A stretch of DNA of 64,000 nucleotides from contig NZ_CP083762.1 in assembly GCF_023558375.1 (NCBI RefSeq), positions 336,273 to 400,272 of the forward strand, written 5' to 3'. Below the pieces are notes generated by a model, which saw only the letters and a program-made list of their open reading frames with translations, ran no database searches and was not told where the DNA came from. Positions 41,683 through 49,974 of the stretch are shown here, piece by piece (within the stretch, counting starts at the first letter, position 1; each line of letters begins with the position of its first letter). This stretch comes from Chroococcidiopsis sp. CCMEE 29. GTDB taxonomy: Bacteria; Cyanobacteriota; Cyanobacteriia; Cyanobacteriales; Chroococcidiopsidaceae. Position numbers and translations under genes: made by a program.

Positions 41683-42454
41683 TAGCGAGAGCGAAACCTT
41701 ACCGCTGCTGTTGAAATCGTTGCGACTACCTTACATGAAACGGCAGTGGCAGGAGATGGAGAAACAAGCTATTCAACAAGGTTGGTCTTATGGTCAATTT
41801 CTCCATGCTTTATGCGAATACGAACAGCAACAACGTTATACCAGTCGGGTCGAGCGCTATTTACACGAGTCCCAACTGCCTCGTGCTAAATCTTTCGCTA
41901 ATTTTGACTTCACCTGCTGCCCCAGCATCAATCAAGCACTGGTAATGCAGCTTGCTCAGGACTGTCGATGGTTGCAACGGGGCAAAAACTTATTGAGTTT
42001 TGGACCTTCTGGGGTGGGGAAAACGCATTTAGCTTCAGCAGTAGGACGCTCTGTGATTGAGTTGGGACAACGGGTCAAATTTACCTGTGCTACTTTTTTA
42101 GTCCAGCAACTGCTACAGGCTAAAGCCGATCTACAACTGCCCCATTTCCTTGCCAAACTCGACAAGTACGATCTGCTGGTGATTGATGACATTGGTTATG
42201 TCAAAAAATCAGAGGTAGAAACCTCTGTCCTATTTGAGTTAATTTCTCACCGCTACGAAATCAAAAGCCTTTTGATTACTGCTAATCAGACTTTCAGTGA
42301 TTGGGACACTATATTTGCTGATGCCACCATGACTGTAGCTGCTGTCGATCGCTTGGTTCATCATGCAACTATCATTGAAATCCAAACACAAAGTTTTCGT
42401 CAAAAGACTGCCCTGGCTCGTTCAAATTCTCATGACTCTAACCGGACAGAGTAA
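41651..42454 (+). CDS. IS21 helper ATPase (IstB-like)
   Basis: Start at 41651 (MTDSYSIKPPSSESETLPLL), inside the end of istA. The 267-residue AAA+ protein has the P-loop LSFGPSGVGKTHLASAVGRS, Walker B LLVIDDIGYVKKSEVE and the sensor-type LITANQTFSDWDTIFADATM. IstB binds target DNA with ATP and recruits IstA. Confidence 0.9.
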   Translation: MTDSYSIKPPSSESETLPLLLKSLRLPYMKRQWQEMEKQAIQQGWSYGQFLHALCEYEQQQRYTSRVERYLHESQLPRAKSFANFDFTCCPSINQALVMQLAQDCRWLQRGKNLLSFGPSGVGKTHLASAVGRSVIELGQRVKFTCATFLVQQLLQAKADLQLPHFLAKLDKYDLLVIDDIGYVKKSEVETSVLFELISHRYEIKSLLITANQTFSDWDTIFADATMTVAAVDRLVHHATIIEIQTQSFRQKTALARSNSHDSNRTE

Positions 42455-42489
42455 TTAACGCTTACCGGACTAAGTAATTGACATTTGAC
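42440..42489 (+). repeat. IS21 right terminal repeats
   Basis: CCGGACAGAGTAATTAACGC and CCGGACTAAGTAATTGACAT are two tandem copies of a terminal repeat, ending in TTTGACA. This is the multiple-repeat end structure of IS21 elements. Confidence 0.6.
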
Positions 42490-42611
42490 ACCAAGCAAGG
42501 GGCTGTTATCCTACCAACAGGGAACCTGACCATCTACCGTTATGCTCGACCTGAACCTCACCGATCTGATTGACAATGCCAAATGGGCGTAATGCTAGAG
42601 AAAGTGTCACC

Positions 42612-42827
42612 AAGTGCCAAGTTGTTGTAAGCTTTGATTTGGCTAGTTTTTAGCTACCAACCATCCAAACACGCAAAAGCTTACACGATTCCGGCTTCTA
42701 CAGTGTGGGAACATTTCTCCCAAACGTGCGAGAATTTGATGAATTTGTGGCATCAAAACCACGGAGAATCAGGATAAATTCCAGAACTAAAAATAAAAGC
42801 GGAACTTTTCTTCTGTGCTTGGCACTT
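42612..42827. repeat. Inverted-repeat region, possible small element
   Basis: Outer arms AAGTGCCAAG (42612-42621) and CTTGGCACTT (42818-42827) and inner arms GTAAGCTTT (42627-42635) and AAAGCTTAC (42676-42684) enclose noncoding DNA between the IS21 and IS4 elements. It may be a MITE or debris of an older IS. Nothing else is recognisable in 42490-42882. Confidence 0.4.
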
Positions 42828-42882
42828 CATAACAGGGTAGTGTTCTACACCTGTTGAAAGACAATCAGATTGAGTAGCCAAA

Positions 42883-44066
42883 CTCACATCTTGCATCTAG
42901 TAAATTGAATGTCTATGCCTTGTGCGCAGCATAGTGGTCGTAAACGCTCAATCTCTAGTAAAAGCAAAAACAAAACCAACTGGGGCAAGAAAGCCTGTAG
43001 TGCCAAAAGAGCAGCAGCTCCCCAATCAGGTAGATCAGTGGTGTTGGTAGATAAATACGCCCAATGTGCCAACAAATAAGCAATCAGCGACAGTACTAGC
43101 CAGCGGTAGACTCCCAAAAGAGTACCTTGACCAAAGCGATGTAAACCAAAGCGATGCTTGGCAGTTTTGAACCAGCCTTCGATTTGCCAGCGCCGCTTTC
43201 CCCACCATGTGATAGTACTGCCTTTAAGCGGTTTGGTTGACAAGACAAACCGTTTTTCTAGGTTGCCATTATCGCGTTTGAGATAATACCAAGATACTGA
43301 GACGGGAAACTTCAAACCGACAAGCCGTACTTGTTGCCCTCGCTTAGATAAATCCGCAACACAACGTTTGTCTAGTAGCTTTCGGTCACAACGTACACCA
43401 GCAATGACATGATATTTTAACTGGCGTGCAGCGTGTAAAAACTCTACACTTCCAAATGCAGTATCTACGAGAATGATGACTTGAAAGTGTTTAGTCAATG
43501 CTTGAGGTAAACTTTTTATTAGTTTTAATCCTAACTGCGTGGGTGAAGCAGTACCTTTGCCCCTCCAAACACGAAAGTTCCAGGGCAGCCGCCAACGTCC
43601 AACAACTAAATATAGTACGACTAGGTGTAGTCCTCGCTTGCCATGATACACCCGTACCAATTGCTCAAAAGCTTTGAATTTACCTCTTTTTTCTAGGGTA
43701 GTCAGGTCAATAATCACTTGTAGAAAGGGTCTGCGCCCTTTGTGACACTGACTGATGATTCGTTTAAGTGCTATTTGTCGAGTTGTGCGAATTAGCTTTC
43801 GAGTTGACCAAGAGTAGACGTTGAGAAACCGACTTAAAGCACTGGCAGACTTAGCTTTACTGTGCTGCGGTAAGGGATGCCCTTGTGCTTGTAAAAATAA
43901 TCCCAACATTGCTTGCAGACTCTTTTGCTGGTAGGGACTCGGCATCATCGATAGCAGGGTGTAAACTAACCCTTGGGCGTGGGCAAGGATGGTTGACATC
44001 GTTCTTGCGTTCAATGTGTTTCACGCCCTTTTCTCCCATCTTTTGAGACTTGGTGCAAGATGTGAG
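42883..44066 (-). mobile_element. IS4-family element
   Basis: Inverted ends CTCACATCTTGCA (42883-42895) and TGCAAGATGTGAG (44054-44066) enclose one transposase gene. No convincing target duplication. Confidence 0.75.
42884..44014 (-). CDS. IS4-family transposase
   Basis: A 376-residue DDE transposase in one frame: PFLQVIIDLTTLEKRGKFKA (first Asp), VIILVDTAFGSVEFLHA (second Asp), the beta insert, then WWGKRRWQIEGWFKTAKHRF, a version of the IS4 Y-R-E-K signature. The stop codon overlaps the left terminal repeat. Probably intact. Confidence 0.85.
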   Translation of the reverse strand: MNARTMSTILAHAQGLVYTLLSMMPSPYQQKSLQAMLGLFLQAQGHPLPQHSKAKSASALSRFLNVYSWSTRKLIRTTRQIALKRIISQCHKGRRPFLQVIIDLTTLEKRGKFKAFEQLVRVYHGKRGLHLVVLYLVVGRWRLPWNFRVWRGKGTASPTQLGLKLIKSLPQALTKHFQVIILVDTAFGSVEFLHAARQLKYHVIAGVRCDRKLLDKRCVADLSKRGQQVRLVGLKFPVSVSWYYLKRDNGNLEKRFVLSTKPLKGSTITWWGKRRWQIEGWFKTAKHRFGLHRFGQGTLLGVYRWLVLSLIAYLLAHWAYLSTNTTDLPDWGAAALLALQAFLPQLVLFLLLLEIERLRPLCCAQGIDIQFTRCKM

Positions 44067-44168
44067 CATACCGTGTTCAAATCTTTGACATCGACGTTGA
44101 GCACTACTGGGACGAATGGTTGCAAAGGTTGCAAGCGTATTACTCCGAGCAACACTATGGAGATAGTA

Positions 44169-44756
44169 ATGAAAAAGTTTAAAGATACAACAGTTCGGGT
44201 TGCGGCTGAAGTCTACGAGCAGTTGCAGCAGATGTGGGAAGTAGGCTATAGCCAGGGGCGACTGGATTATTGCAACCACCTTGCTCCACAAGCCCATACA
44301 TTAGCAAGACAACTTGGTCTCGAGCAAGCAGCTCAATGGATTCGCTTGCATCAAAATGAGTATCATGATGCTCAACAAAATGGTCACTGGGGATTAGATA
44401 CCAGTCGGTTTAACGGGGATGTGGTGATGCAGCGAATTGGGGAAATAGGCACGACTGCGCTGACTAATGTTCCACGCGCTTGTATCCATCACTCGCCTGA
44501 TGGTCATGAGTGGGGATATTTGGGGTCTGGATGTGCAGACTTGGCGCTTGATATTTTGAATTGGTTCTTGCCACCTAACAAAGAAAATGGCGTTGTAGAA
44601 TGCTTCGAAGGGTACTCGTCAAGCACAGCCTGGAATTTACACCAAGAATTTAAGCGAGATTTCATTTCTCAAGTACCGCATGAGGGTGGCAGCATCAAAG
44701 CTGAAGTAATCCGCCAATGGATCGCACTAAAACTTACTCAACATCAGAGTATTTAG
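44169..44756 (+). CDS. DUF6166-like plasmid protein
   Basis: The start at 44169 has GGAG 6 bases upstream; the frame is open much further 5' but into the IS4 element. The 195-residue protein has an N-terminal helical region (DTTVRVAAEVYEQLQQMWEV) and a C-terminal domain with EWGYLGSGCADLALDILNWF, AWNLHQEFKRDFISQVPHEG, the pattern of the DUF6166 family known from plasmids and phages. Function unknown. The truncated promoter region suggests the IS4 inserted just upstream. Confidence 0.6.
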   Translation: MKKFKDTTVRVAAEVYEQLQQMWEVGYSQGRLDYCNHLAPQAHTLARQLGLEQAAQWIRLHQNEYHDAQQNGHWGLDTSRFNGDVVMQRIGEIGTTALTNVPRACIHHSPDGHEWGYLGSGCADLALDILNWFLPPNKENGVVECFEGYSSSTAWNLHQEFKRDFISQVPHEGGSIKAEVIRQWIALKLTQHQSI

Positions 44757-44845
44757 CTAGAAGAACGAGTACATCAAAAAACTAGCTGTCACAAGAGAGC
44801 TGGCAGAAGAACTCACAGTTTTAGAACAAATAGGAAGAATAAGAC

Positions 44846-45235
44846 GTGAAACCTAAATTTCCTGCTATTGATCTGCGTGACCGTTACAGCTTACTTGCCG
44901 TTTGGGAACTCAATGAGGGTTTTTGGCAACTATTAGATATTAATCGTCCAAAGCAAGCGATCGCGTTATGGAGTGAGAAGCCGTGTAGTCGATTAGTGTT
45001 CCCTACAGCAATCAAACCGAACGGAATCTGGGGCGGGACTTGTAGAAAACCGCATTCCACAAAACAACACAAGCGTTCATCTCGTCATCAACACAAAGGT
45101 GTCATACAACCAAGCAAAACATCTCCTGCTCAAACCAAGCAGAGAACGGCAGCGGCAGCATCCTCAAGGGGACTGCCACCAGTGAAAGTGTATTTTGTTG
45201 ACCCGAAAATATTGCAGGGGGTGGCAGGTAATTGA
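44846..45235 (+). CDS. Hypothetical protein, 129 residues
   Basis: Starts at ATG 44846 with AGGAAG upstream. An N-terminal domain (AIDLRDRYSLLAVWELNEGF, LFPTAIKPNGIWGG-like stretch) is followed by a Lys/His/Gln-rich basic tail (TKQHKRSSRHQHKG) and a final VKVYFVDPKILQGVAGN. No family recognised. Its stop overlaps a TTG start of the next frame (TTGA). Confidence 0.45.
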   Translation: MKPKFPAIDLRDRYSLLAVWELNEGFWQLLDINRPKQAIALWSEKPCSRLVFPTAIKPNGIWGGTCRKPHSTKQHKRSSRHQHKGVIQPSKTSPAQTKQRTAAAASSRGLPPVKVYFVDPKILQGVAGN

Positions 45236-45552
45236 TTGGAGCTATGTTGCCGCCAACTACAACGCTATCCCCAGGTGATGAGTGCTTGGATCGCATAGCT
45301 ATTCACGCTAATTTGCTGAGCGAGAAGGATTTTCAGCAGATGCAGGCTGGTCAACTCATCTCAAGGGCAATCGCAGGTATTGTGCTGGCTACGCTATCAT
45401 GCTTGCCAAATTGGTTTAACGATCAAAAGCTAAGAACTACTGACGGCTGTGAGCTATTGAAAAATTCGGCTTTGCCTGTTGCCATAATTTACTCGCCAAC
45501 AAATTCCGAATTCATCCTCTGCCTGGAAAAGGGAGTTTGGGGTTCCCAATAG
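45232..45552 (+). CDS. Hypothetical protein, about 105 residues
   Basis: The start is either TTG at 45232, coupled to the previous stop, or ATG at 45244, which has GGAG too close for good use. The product (PPTTTLSPGDECLDRIAIHA, GQLISRAIAGIVLATLSCLP, ALPVAIIYSPTNSEFILCLE) has one short hydrophobic region. No family recognised. Confidence 0.4.
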   Translation: MIGAMLPPTTTLSPGDECLDRIAIHANLLSEKDFQQMQAGQLISRAIAGIVLATLSCLPNWFNDQKLRTTDGCELLKNSALPVAIIYSPTNSEFILCLEKGVWGSQ

Positions 45553-45876
45553 ACAAAACTATTACTGCTATTGCTTCTAATTAAGGAATAAGCATCATCA
45601 GAGCTATTCCTGTTAGGATTTTTGCTACTCAATAGCGGCGTAGAGTTACACCTGTCAAGCTATGCGTAACAAATTAGATGCCATCGAAGTCAGTGATAGC
45701 GCAGTCGCTGGTTGCCTCTGTCAAATCATTCTCTCAGCGTGTCCTTTCGAACGCGACCTGAAAATTCGTGGTCGTATCCTGTTTCACATTCCGCCCCTGT
45801 GCCAGCTAAATAGTTGGTCTGCGATTTCGAGCATTGTGCTATCTAGCTTCTGAGTCAAGTGAAGAGGTAAAAAATC
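45553..45876. other. Upstream region of the sigma factor gene
   Basis: Contains a 63-codon open frame at 45662-45853 (MRNKLDAIEVSDSAVAGCLC and so on) of doubtful status: low complexity, no ribosome binding site, no family. The rest probably holds the sigma gene promoter, but no clear -35/-10 pair stands out. Confidence 0.3.
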
Positions 45877-46827
45877 ATGGACGATCCAGTTCGTAGTTAC
45901 CTGCGTGAGATCGGTCGCATCCCAATGCTGACGCATGAACAAGAGCTCCACTACGGTAAGCAGGTGCAGCAAATGGTGATATTGTTAGATGCCAAAGAAG
46001 CTCTAGCAAAGAAACTGCGCCGCAAACCAAGTTTGCAGGAGTGGGCAACACACGTCAAACTCTCGGAGAGTGAATTGGACGAGACTTTGCAGCAGGGGCG
46101 TAGAGCCAAGCAGAAGATGATCGAGGCGAATTTACGTTTAGTAGTAGCAATCGCTAAAAAGTACCAGAAGCGCAACATAGAATTTCTAGATTTGATCCAA
46201 GAAGGAACGATGGGCTTAGAACGAGGTGTGGAGAAATTTGATCCCGCTCGTGGCTATAAGTTTTCTACCTATGCCTATCACTGGATTCGTCAAGGAATTA
46301 CACGAGCGATCGCACAGCAAGCTCGTACTATCCGATTACCGATTCATATCACAGAGAAGCTCAACAAAATCAAGAAAGTGCAACGGGAATTAGCACAGGA
46401 GCTAGATCGTAGCCCAACAACTAGCGAAATTGCCAAAGAGCTGGAATTAGAACCCGCACAAATTCGGGAATATCTGAGCCTCGCCCGTCAACCAGTATCG
46501 CTGGATGTACGCGTCGGTGAAAACCAAGATACACAATTGCACGACCTGTTAGAAGATGAGGGTTTGTCACCGGAGAAAGTCTTGGCACAGGAGTCTCTGC
46601 GGCAAGAGGTAGATAACCTGCTAGTAGAACTAACAGCTCAACAGCAAGAAGTCCTGAGCTTGCGCTTTGGTTTGGAGGAGCGACAGCCATTAACGCTGGG
46701 CGAAGTTGGCAAGCGCTTAAACCTCAGCCGGGAAAGAGTGAGGCAGATTGAAAAAGCTGCTTTGAGCAGATTGCGTCAACAGGTAGGAATGCAGCAGGAA
46801 AATATTGATTTTAGCCTGGTGCGGTAA
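45877..46827 (+). CDS. Group 2 RpoD-type sigma factor
   Basis: A 316-residue sigma-70 protein: region 1.2 ([20 protein letters not shown]), region 2 ([40 protein letters not shown]), region 3 ([20 protein letters not shown]) and region 4 ([37 protein letters not shown]). The lack of an acidic region 1.1 and the size place it with the nonessential group 2 factors of cyanobacteria (SigB/C/D/E-like). [15 protein letters not shown] stretch differs slightly from the usual core-binding motif. A plasmid-borne sigma can redirect host RNA polymerase to plasmid or stress promoters. Confidence 0.92.
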   Translation: MDDPVRSYLREIGRIPMLTHEQELHYGKQVQQMVILLDAKEALAKKLRRKPSLQEWATHVKLSESELDETLQQGRRAKQKMIEANLRLVVAIAKKYQKRNIEFLDLIQEGTMGLERGVEKFDPARGYKFSTYAYHWIRQGITRAIAQQARTIRLPIHITEKLNKIKKVQRELAQELDRSPTTSEIAKELELEPAQIREYLSLARQPVSLDVRVGENQDTQLHDLLEDEGLSPEKVLAQESLRQEVDNLLVELTAQQQEVLSLRFGLEERQPLTLGEVGKRLNLSRERVRQIEKAALSRLRQQVGMQQENIDFSLVR

Positions 46828-46885
46828 CGATCGCTTGCGGCTCCGCAGATTACTATAATGAGTGCAGTTCTATTTGGAAAAACAG

Positions 46886-47641
46886 GGCGTTGCGGAAAGG
46901 GTAATGATTTAAGCGGGAAGTGGTACAGTCTTAAATCGTAGATAGTGCAACAACAACCGGATGGAACACTTAATCATTTCTACTGAGTTGGAGTAACAAA
47001 GAGTTTTCCGATGCAACCGTGCTAAATAGTGCCGTAATCTTGTATTCTCTCCTTCCACGCGCGTCATGTAAGTCTTACTCACTATGTGCTGAGAACCATC
47101 AATGAATTTTGGATAAACAGCATAGCCATCGGTGACGTACCAAAAACTCTGCCAACACTTCACTACTACCCAGAGCAATTGGAATGTTATAGAACTACGA
47201 TCGCCAAGTGTCCAGGCAATGATGCCAGCTCGCCAATGGTTTACAGCACTCCACAACCAAATCTTATGTCGCTTGCTGCCTACAAAGGTTTGTAATTCAT
47301 CTAGGTCTGTGATTTCTGGCTCCTCATCAGTTTCTGGCACGTTTGGCAAATTTAATCCGGCTTCTTTTACCCAACCCATTACTGTAGTATGGTGGATGTC
47401 CGTTACTCGTTCTATCCCACGCACTCCCATGCCATTTAAGTACATTTTGATGCACAGCTGCTTAACATCATCCGAGTATTGCCAGGGGCGATAAAACTCC
47501 AGAAACTGGCGACCGCACTGCTTGCACTTGTAACACTGCCTGCCTTTACGCTGCCCGTTCTTAACGGTCTGAAGTGAGTTGCAGTTGGGACATTTCATTT
47601 ATCCATTCTAACAGAGATATCATTACCCTTTCCGCAACGCC
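46886..47641 (-). mobile_element. IS1-family element, single ORF
   Basis: Inverted ends GGCGTTGCGGAAAGGGTAAT (46886) and its complement ending at 47641 bound a 756-bp element. No obvious duplication in the flanks. Confidence 0.85.
46909..47598 (-). CDS. IS1-family transposase, one frame
   Basis: A 229-residue protein that joins the InsA zinc ribbon (CPNCNSLQTVKNGQRKGRQC, YKCKQCGRQF), HTH (VRGIERVTDIHHTTVMGWVK) and DDE domain (DELQTFVGSKRHKIWLWSAV, WYVTDGYAVYPKF, LRHYLARLHRKTLCYSNSVE) without a frameshift, as in the single-ORF IS1 elements of cyanobacteria. Probably active. Confidence 0.9.
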   Translation of the reverse strand: MKCPNCNSLQTVKNGQRKGRQCYKCKQCGRQFLEFYRPWQYSDDVKQLCIKMYLNGMGVRGIERVTDIHHTTVMGWVKEAGLNLPNVPETDEEPEITDLDELQTFVGSKRHKIWLWSAVNHWRAGIIAWTLGDRSSITFQLLWVVVKCWQSFWYVTDGYAVYPKFIDGSQHIVSKTYMTRVEGENTRLRHYLARLHRKTLCYSNSVEMIKCSIRLLLHYLRFKTVPLPA

Positions 47642-47693
47642 TAGTTTGGTGAACGAGCGGGTAATATCTTTACAATGTTATTAGCAATCGGCT

Positions 47694-48095
47694 TTAGGGC
47701 GGAGTAGGAGCATCTTTTTTCGGGTGTTCCCCCGCGTAGTAAACTACAACTTTAAGTTGTTGTGGATTTGGGACATAGAAAACTCGGTCTGCCCCAGTGA
47801 TTTCATATTCCCATGCACCTTTGTAGCGTTTGCCCTTTAATGGAAAAACTCGTTTTGGTTGTCTAACCATAGGTGCAGTACATAAGTCCTTGTAGCAACG
47901 TCTTGCGTTCTCTGGAGCACGTGACACTAATGCTTCCCAGTCTCGATTAATCCGACGATTCTTTGCTACCACTAACCATTGTGTTGCTGCTAAGGAGTCA
48001 AACTCCGGCTGTTGTTGAACAACAGCCGCAATCGATGTTTGTGTTGGTGGTGCACTCAGTAGTTCTTCTGGCGGCACCACATTTTCATGTGTCAT
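47694..48095 (-). CDS. RelE-like toxin candidate
   Basis: This 133-residue protein has a Pro/Gln-rich N-terminal 45 residues and a C-terminal domain with RRINRDWEALVSRAPENARR, CYKDLCTAPM, the strands FPLKGKRYKGAWEYEITGAD and RVFYVPNPQQLKVVVYYAGE. That pattern fits the RelE/ParE superfamily (core beta sheet with basic residues, here Lys-Gly-Lys-Arg). It lies 19 bases after a Phd/YefM-like gene in the same direction, which supports a toxin role; the assignment by fold is not certain. Confidence 0.6.
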   Translation of the reverse strand: MTHENVVPPEELLSAPPTQTSIAAVVQQQPEFDSLAATQWLVVAKNRRINRDWEALVSRAPENARRCYKDLCTAPMVRQPKRVFPLKGKRYKGAWEYEITGADRVFYVPNPQQLKVVVYYAGEHPKKDAPTPP

Positions 48096-48114
48096 TGGTC
48101 GCGCTGAATCTGCC

Positions 48115-48627
48115 TCAATTGACTGTTTGTGCTGTTGAATCGAAAGCAGTTGGAGGAGTTAATGGCACTTCATCAGCTTCAGCACCAAAAGCCTCAGCGA
48201 GAGCGGAACTAGAATTAGCGCTCGCGCTTTCTTGCCACTCGTGGATGAGTGCATCTAATATTTCCACGTCACCAGTAGCCGAACAGTGGCGAAAGGCATC
48301 AACTATTTCTGCTACCAATTCAGTTAGTTCTTCTGTGTCAAAGACCTTTAACCATCCATAGGGGTGTTCCAAGTCAATTTTTTCCCCAATTCTTAATTGG
48401 TAAGCAACGCTAATAATCTCAACTACAGTCTCAGCCTGAGCAGATATCCGAACAAGATTTGCCATCTGTTCTCGACGCAATAAGGCAAAGGCTTGGTCAT
48501 TGCGAGTAATTGTCACCGGATGCTCCAACGCCCAATCTAATACCCGCCCTGGTTGCCGATTTAGCTCCGTTGCACTAATCAACTGATCGCTGAAAATACT
48601 CGCTGCCGCGCAGTAGTCCATTCCCAT
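48115..48627 (-). CDS. Phd/YefM-like antitoxin with acidic extension
   Basis: This 170-residue protein has the Phd/YefM fold at its N-terminus (ISATELNRQPGRVLDWALEH, VTITRNDQAFALLRREQMAN), the usual DNA-binding part of such antitoxins. The remaining 100 residues form an unusually long acidic helical tail (FDTEELTELVAEIVDAFRHC, HEWQESASANSSSA), longer than the usual 80-residue protein. Upstream lies a palindromic operator. It probably binds the next gene's product and represses the pair. Confidence 0.75.
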   Translation of the reverse strand: MGMDYCAAASIFSDQLISATELNRQPGRVLDWALEHPVTITRNDQAFALLRREQMANLVRISAQAETVVEIISVAYQLRIGEKIDLEHPYGWLKVFDTEELTELVAEIVDAFRHCSATGDVEILDALIHEWQESASANSSSALAEAFGAEADEVPLTPPTAFDSTAQTVN

Positions 48628-48665
48628 TGCGCCTCTTGAACAATTCAGAAGTTATTTAAGCTAGT

Positions 48666-48685
48666 TACGTATAATTGTACGTATA
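48666..48685. promoter_or_regulatory. Operator of the Phd/RelE-like pair
   Basis: TACGTATAATTGTACGTATA is a near palindrome with repeated TACGTATA halves 38 bases upstream of the antitoxin start. A related GTACGTATATAC occurs before the recombinase gene near 17838. Confidence 0.45.
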
Positions 48686-48780
48686 CAGCTATCATAGCTC
48701 AAAATGAATCAAGCCGAGTTAGTCCGAGCGCTCGCGCTCGTTCGTCACCTGCCCTTGCCTTTGCTTGTTGATGTTTTAAG

Positions 48781-49607
48781 CTAGTTGGGAGGCTCAGGTA
48801 GCACTACCTTAGACTTGTCCCATCGCAGTTTATAGCAAAGGCTTTGGCTAGATTCGCAGGCAACAGCCTGGGGCAAGAAGTTCATTGCTCCTGCTGCACC
48901 GGTGATCGTACCTACCCCTGCTCCCACTAAGAAAATCAGCACCGGGAAAAGCACAGAACCAATCAGCAACTCAGCCTCTTGCCTCAGTATCCGGCGATGG
49001 CGCTGTTTGAGCCTAAATTCCTCCTCTTGGAGGCGGAGTGCTGCTTTTCTAGTCTTTAATGCACCTTGATGGTTGTTGACAAACAGAATTAGCTGTTGGA
49101 AGACGAACTGCTGGGCAAGGCGATATTCGAGGTCATGCTGTTCAAGAAATTGAACTTTCCCATCTGCTGACCCTCAATAGCCAACTGGAATTGCTGGCGA
49201 AATTCTGGGTCTTGCAACTGCTGGGCAATGCGCTGCCGATATCGCTGCACAAACAATTCCTTTAAGCGCTGATGTTCCTCAACCGCAATTTGCGGCAAAC
49301 TGGCAAGCGTCGCATCAGCAGCCCGTTGTGCCTGGGTGAGAATAAAACTGTCTATTTCTTCAGCGTTGGGCGTGTTGGTTGATGTTTCCTTTCCAGCCCT
49401 ACCATTTTTTGCTTCATCCAAGAGCATTACTAATGCCTGAGCCATCGGTTTGCCCTCTTGAAGCATAATGCAGATTTTCTCAAAACCTTCTAGCTGGGGC
49501 TTGCTAGGCTTTTGGGCATCTTTGATTTTCATTCCGCTTAGAATCTCTGGTATTTTCTCCTCTGAGACACCGTACTTGGCGGCAATTTCCTTCAGTGCGT
49601 TATTCAT
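48781..49607 (-). CDS. Predicted -1 frameshift product: helical domain plus membrane anchor
   Basis: The zero-frame gene (49607-49089) reaches the heptamer G GGA AAG at 49161-49155. Slipping back one base opens a second frame that continues for 124 codons to 48781, giving a 275-residue protein. The extension begins VQFLEQHDLEYRLAQQFVFQ, continues as a charged coiled coil (QEEEFRLKQRHRRILRQEAE) and then a membrane segment (LFPVLIFLVGAGVGTITGAA) with a short tail. The second frame has no ATG before the hydrophobic part except poor ones, so it is unlikely to be an independent gene. The alternative is a frameshift mutation in a once continuous gene. Confidence 0.6.
49089..49607 (-). CDS. Third gene of the actin-like operon, zero-frame product
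   Basis: A 172-residue soluble helical protein: N-terminal helix-turn-helix-like segment (IAAKYGVSEEKIPEILSGMK), a middle region with EGFEKICIMLQEGKPMAQAL, then long helices (EEHQRLKELFVQRYRQRIAQ). It overlaps the preceding gene by 8 bases. In the zero frame it ends with a Ser-rich tail (NIALPSSSSSNS). It could be a DNA-binding adaptor (ParR-like in position) of the filament system; sequence similarity does not show this. Confidence 0.65.
   Translation of the reverse strand: MNNALKEIAAKYGVSEEKIPEILSGMKIKDAQKPSKPQLEGFEKICIMLQEGKPMAQALVMLLDEAKNGRAGKETSTNTPNAEEIDSFILTQAQRAADATLASLPQIAVEEHQRLKELFVQRYRQRIAQQLQDPEFRQQFQLAIEGQQMGKFNFLNSMTSNIALPSSSSSNS
49140..49175 (-). promoter_or_regulatory. Programmed -1 ribosomal frameshift site candidate
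   Basis: On the minus strand: Shine-Dalgarno-like GAGGG (49175-49171), nine bases, slippery heptamer GGGAAAG (49161-49155) in the register G GGA AAG, overlapping a stem-loop GTTCAA-TTTC-TTGAAC (49155-49140). The heptamer is the one used in the phage lambda G-T tail genes, and an upstream Shine-Dalgarno about 10 bases away stimulates the dnaX shift of E. coli. Confidence 0.6.
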
Positions 49608-49974
49608 CAGTTAGCTCCTCAGAATCAAAATCAATGTTTTCTTCAGCATTAAACTCAGCAGCATTCACTGCTATAGAGGTTTTAGGTAAAGTGGTAACTC
49701 CCCGAACGTTAGAATAAGAATTTTCTTGACAGCGATTCAGGGCAAGAGCGCAAAAAACTTCAAACTGGGTACGCGAGGCGGCAACTAATCCCTCTACTTC
49801 CTGACGGCTCGCGCCATTGATGGCTGCTCCAAGTGGCGCAAACAAACAGCTAATGGCAACCTCAACTCCTGCGCGGGGCTGGATTTCTCCTGAATTTAGA
49901 TACTTTGCTGCCAAGCCCGCTGGCTTAGTCTCAATAAAGGTCGTATCAATTTTTAAGGGATACTGTTTAGGCAT
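49600..49974 (-). CDS. Second gene of the actin-like operon
   Basis: Start at 49974 with GGAG 7 bases upstream, overlapping the end of the actin-like gene by 8 bases. The 124-residue product begins MPKQYPLKIDTTFIETKPAG and has a compact middle (PRAGVEVAISCLFAPLGAAI), a helix EVEGLVAASRTQFEVFCALA and an acidic tail (EFNAEENIDFDSEELTDE). No family recognised. Translational coupling on both sides marks it as part of the three-gene unit; an accessory or DNA-binding role is inferred from position only. Confidence 0.65.
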   Translation of the reverse strand: MPKQYPLKIDTTFIETKPAGLAAKYLNSGEIQPRAGVEVAISCLFAPLGAAINGASRQEVEGLVAASRTQFEVFCALALNRCQENSYSNVRGVTTLPKTSIAVNAAEFNAEENIDFDSEELTDE

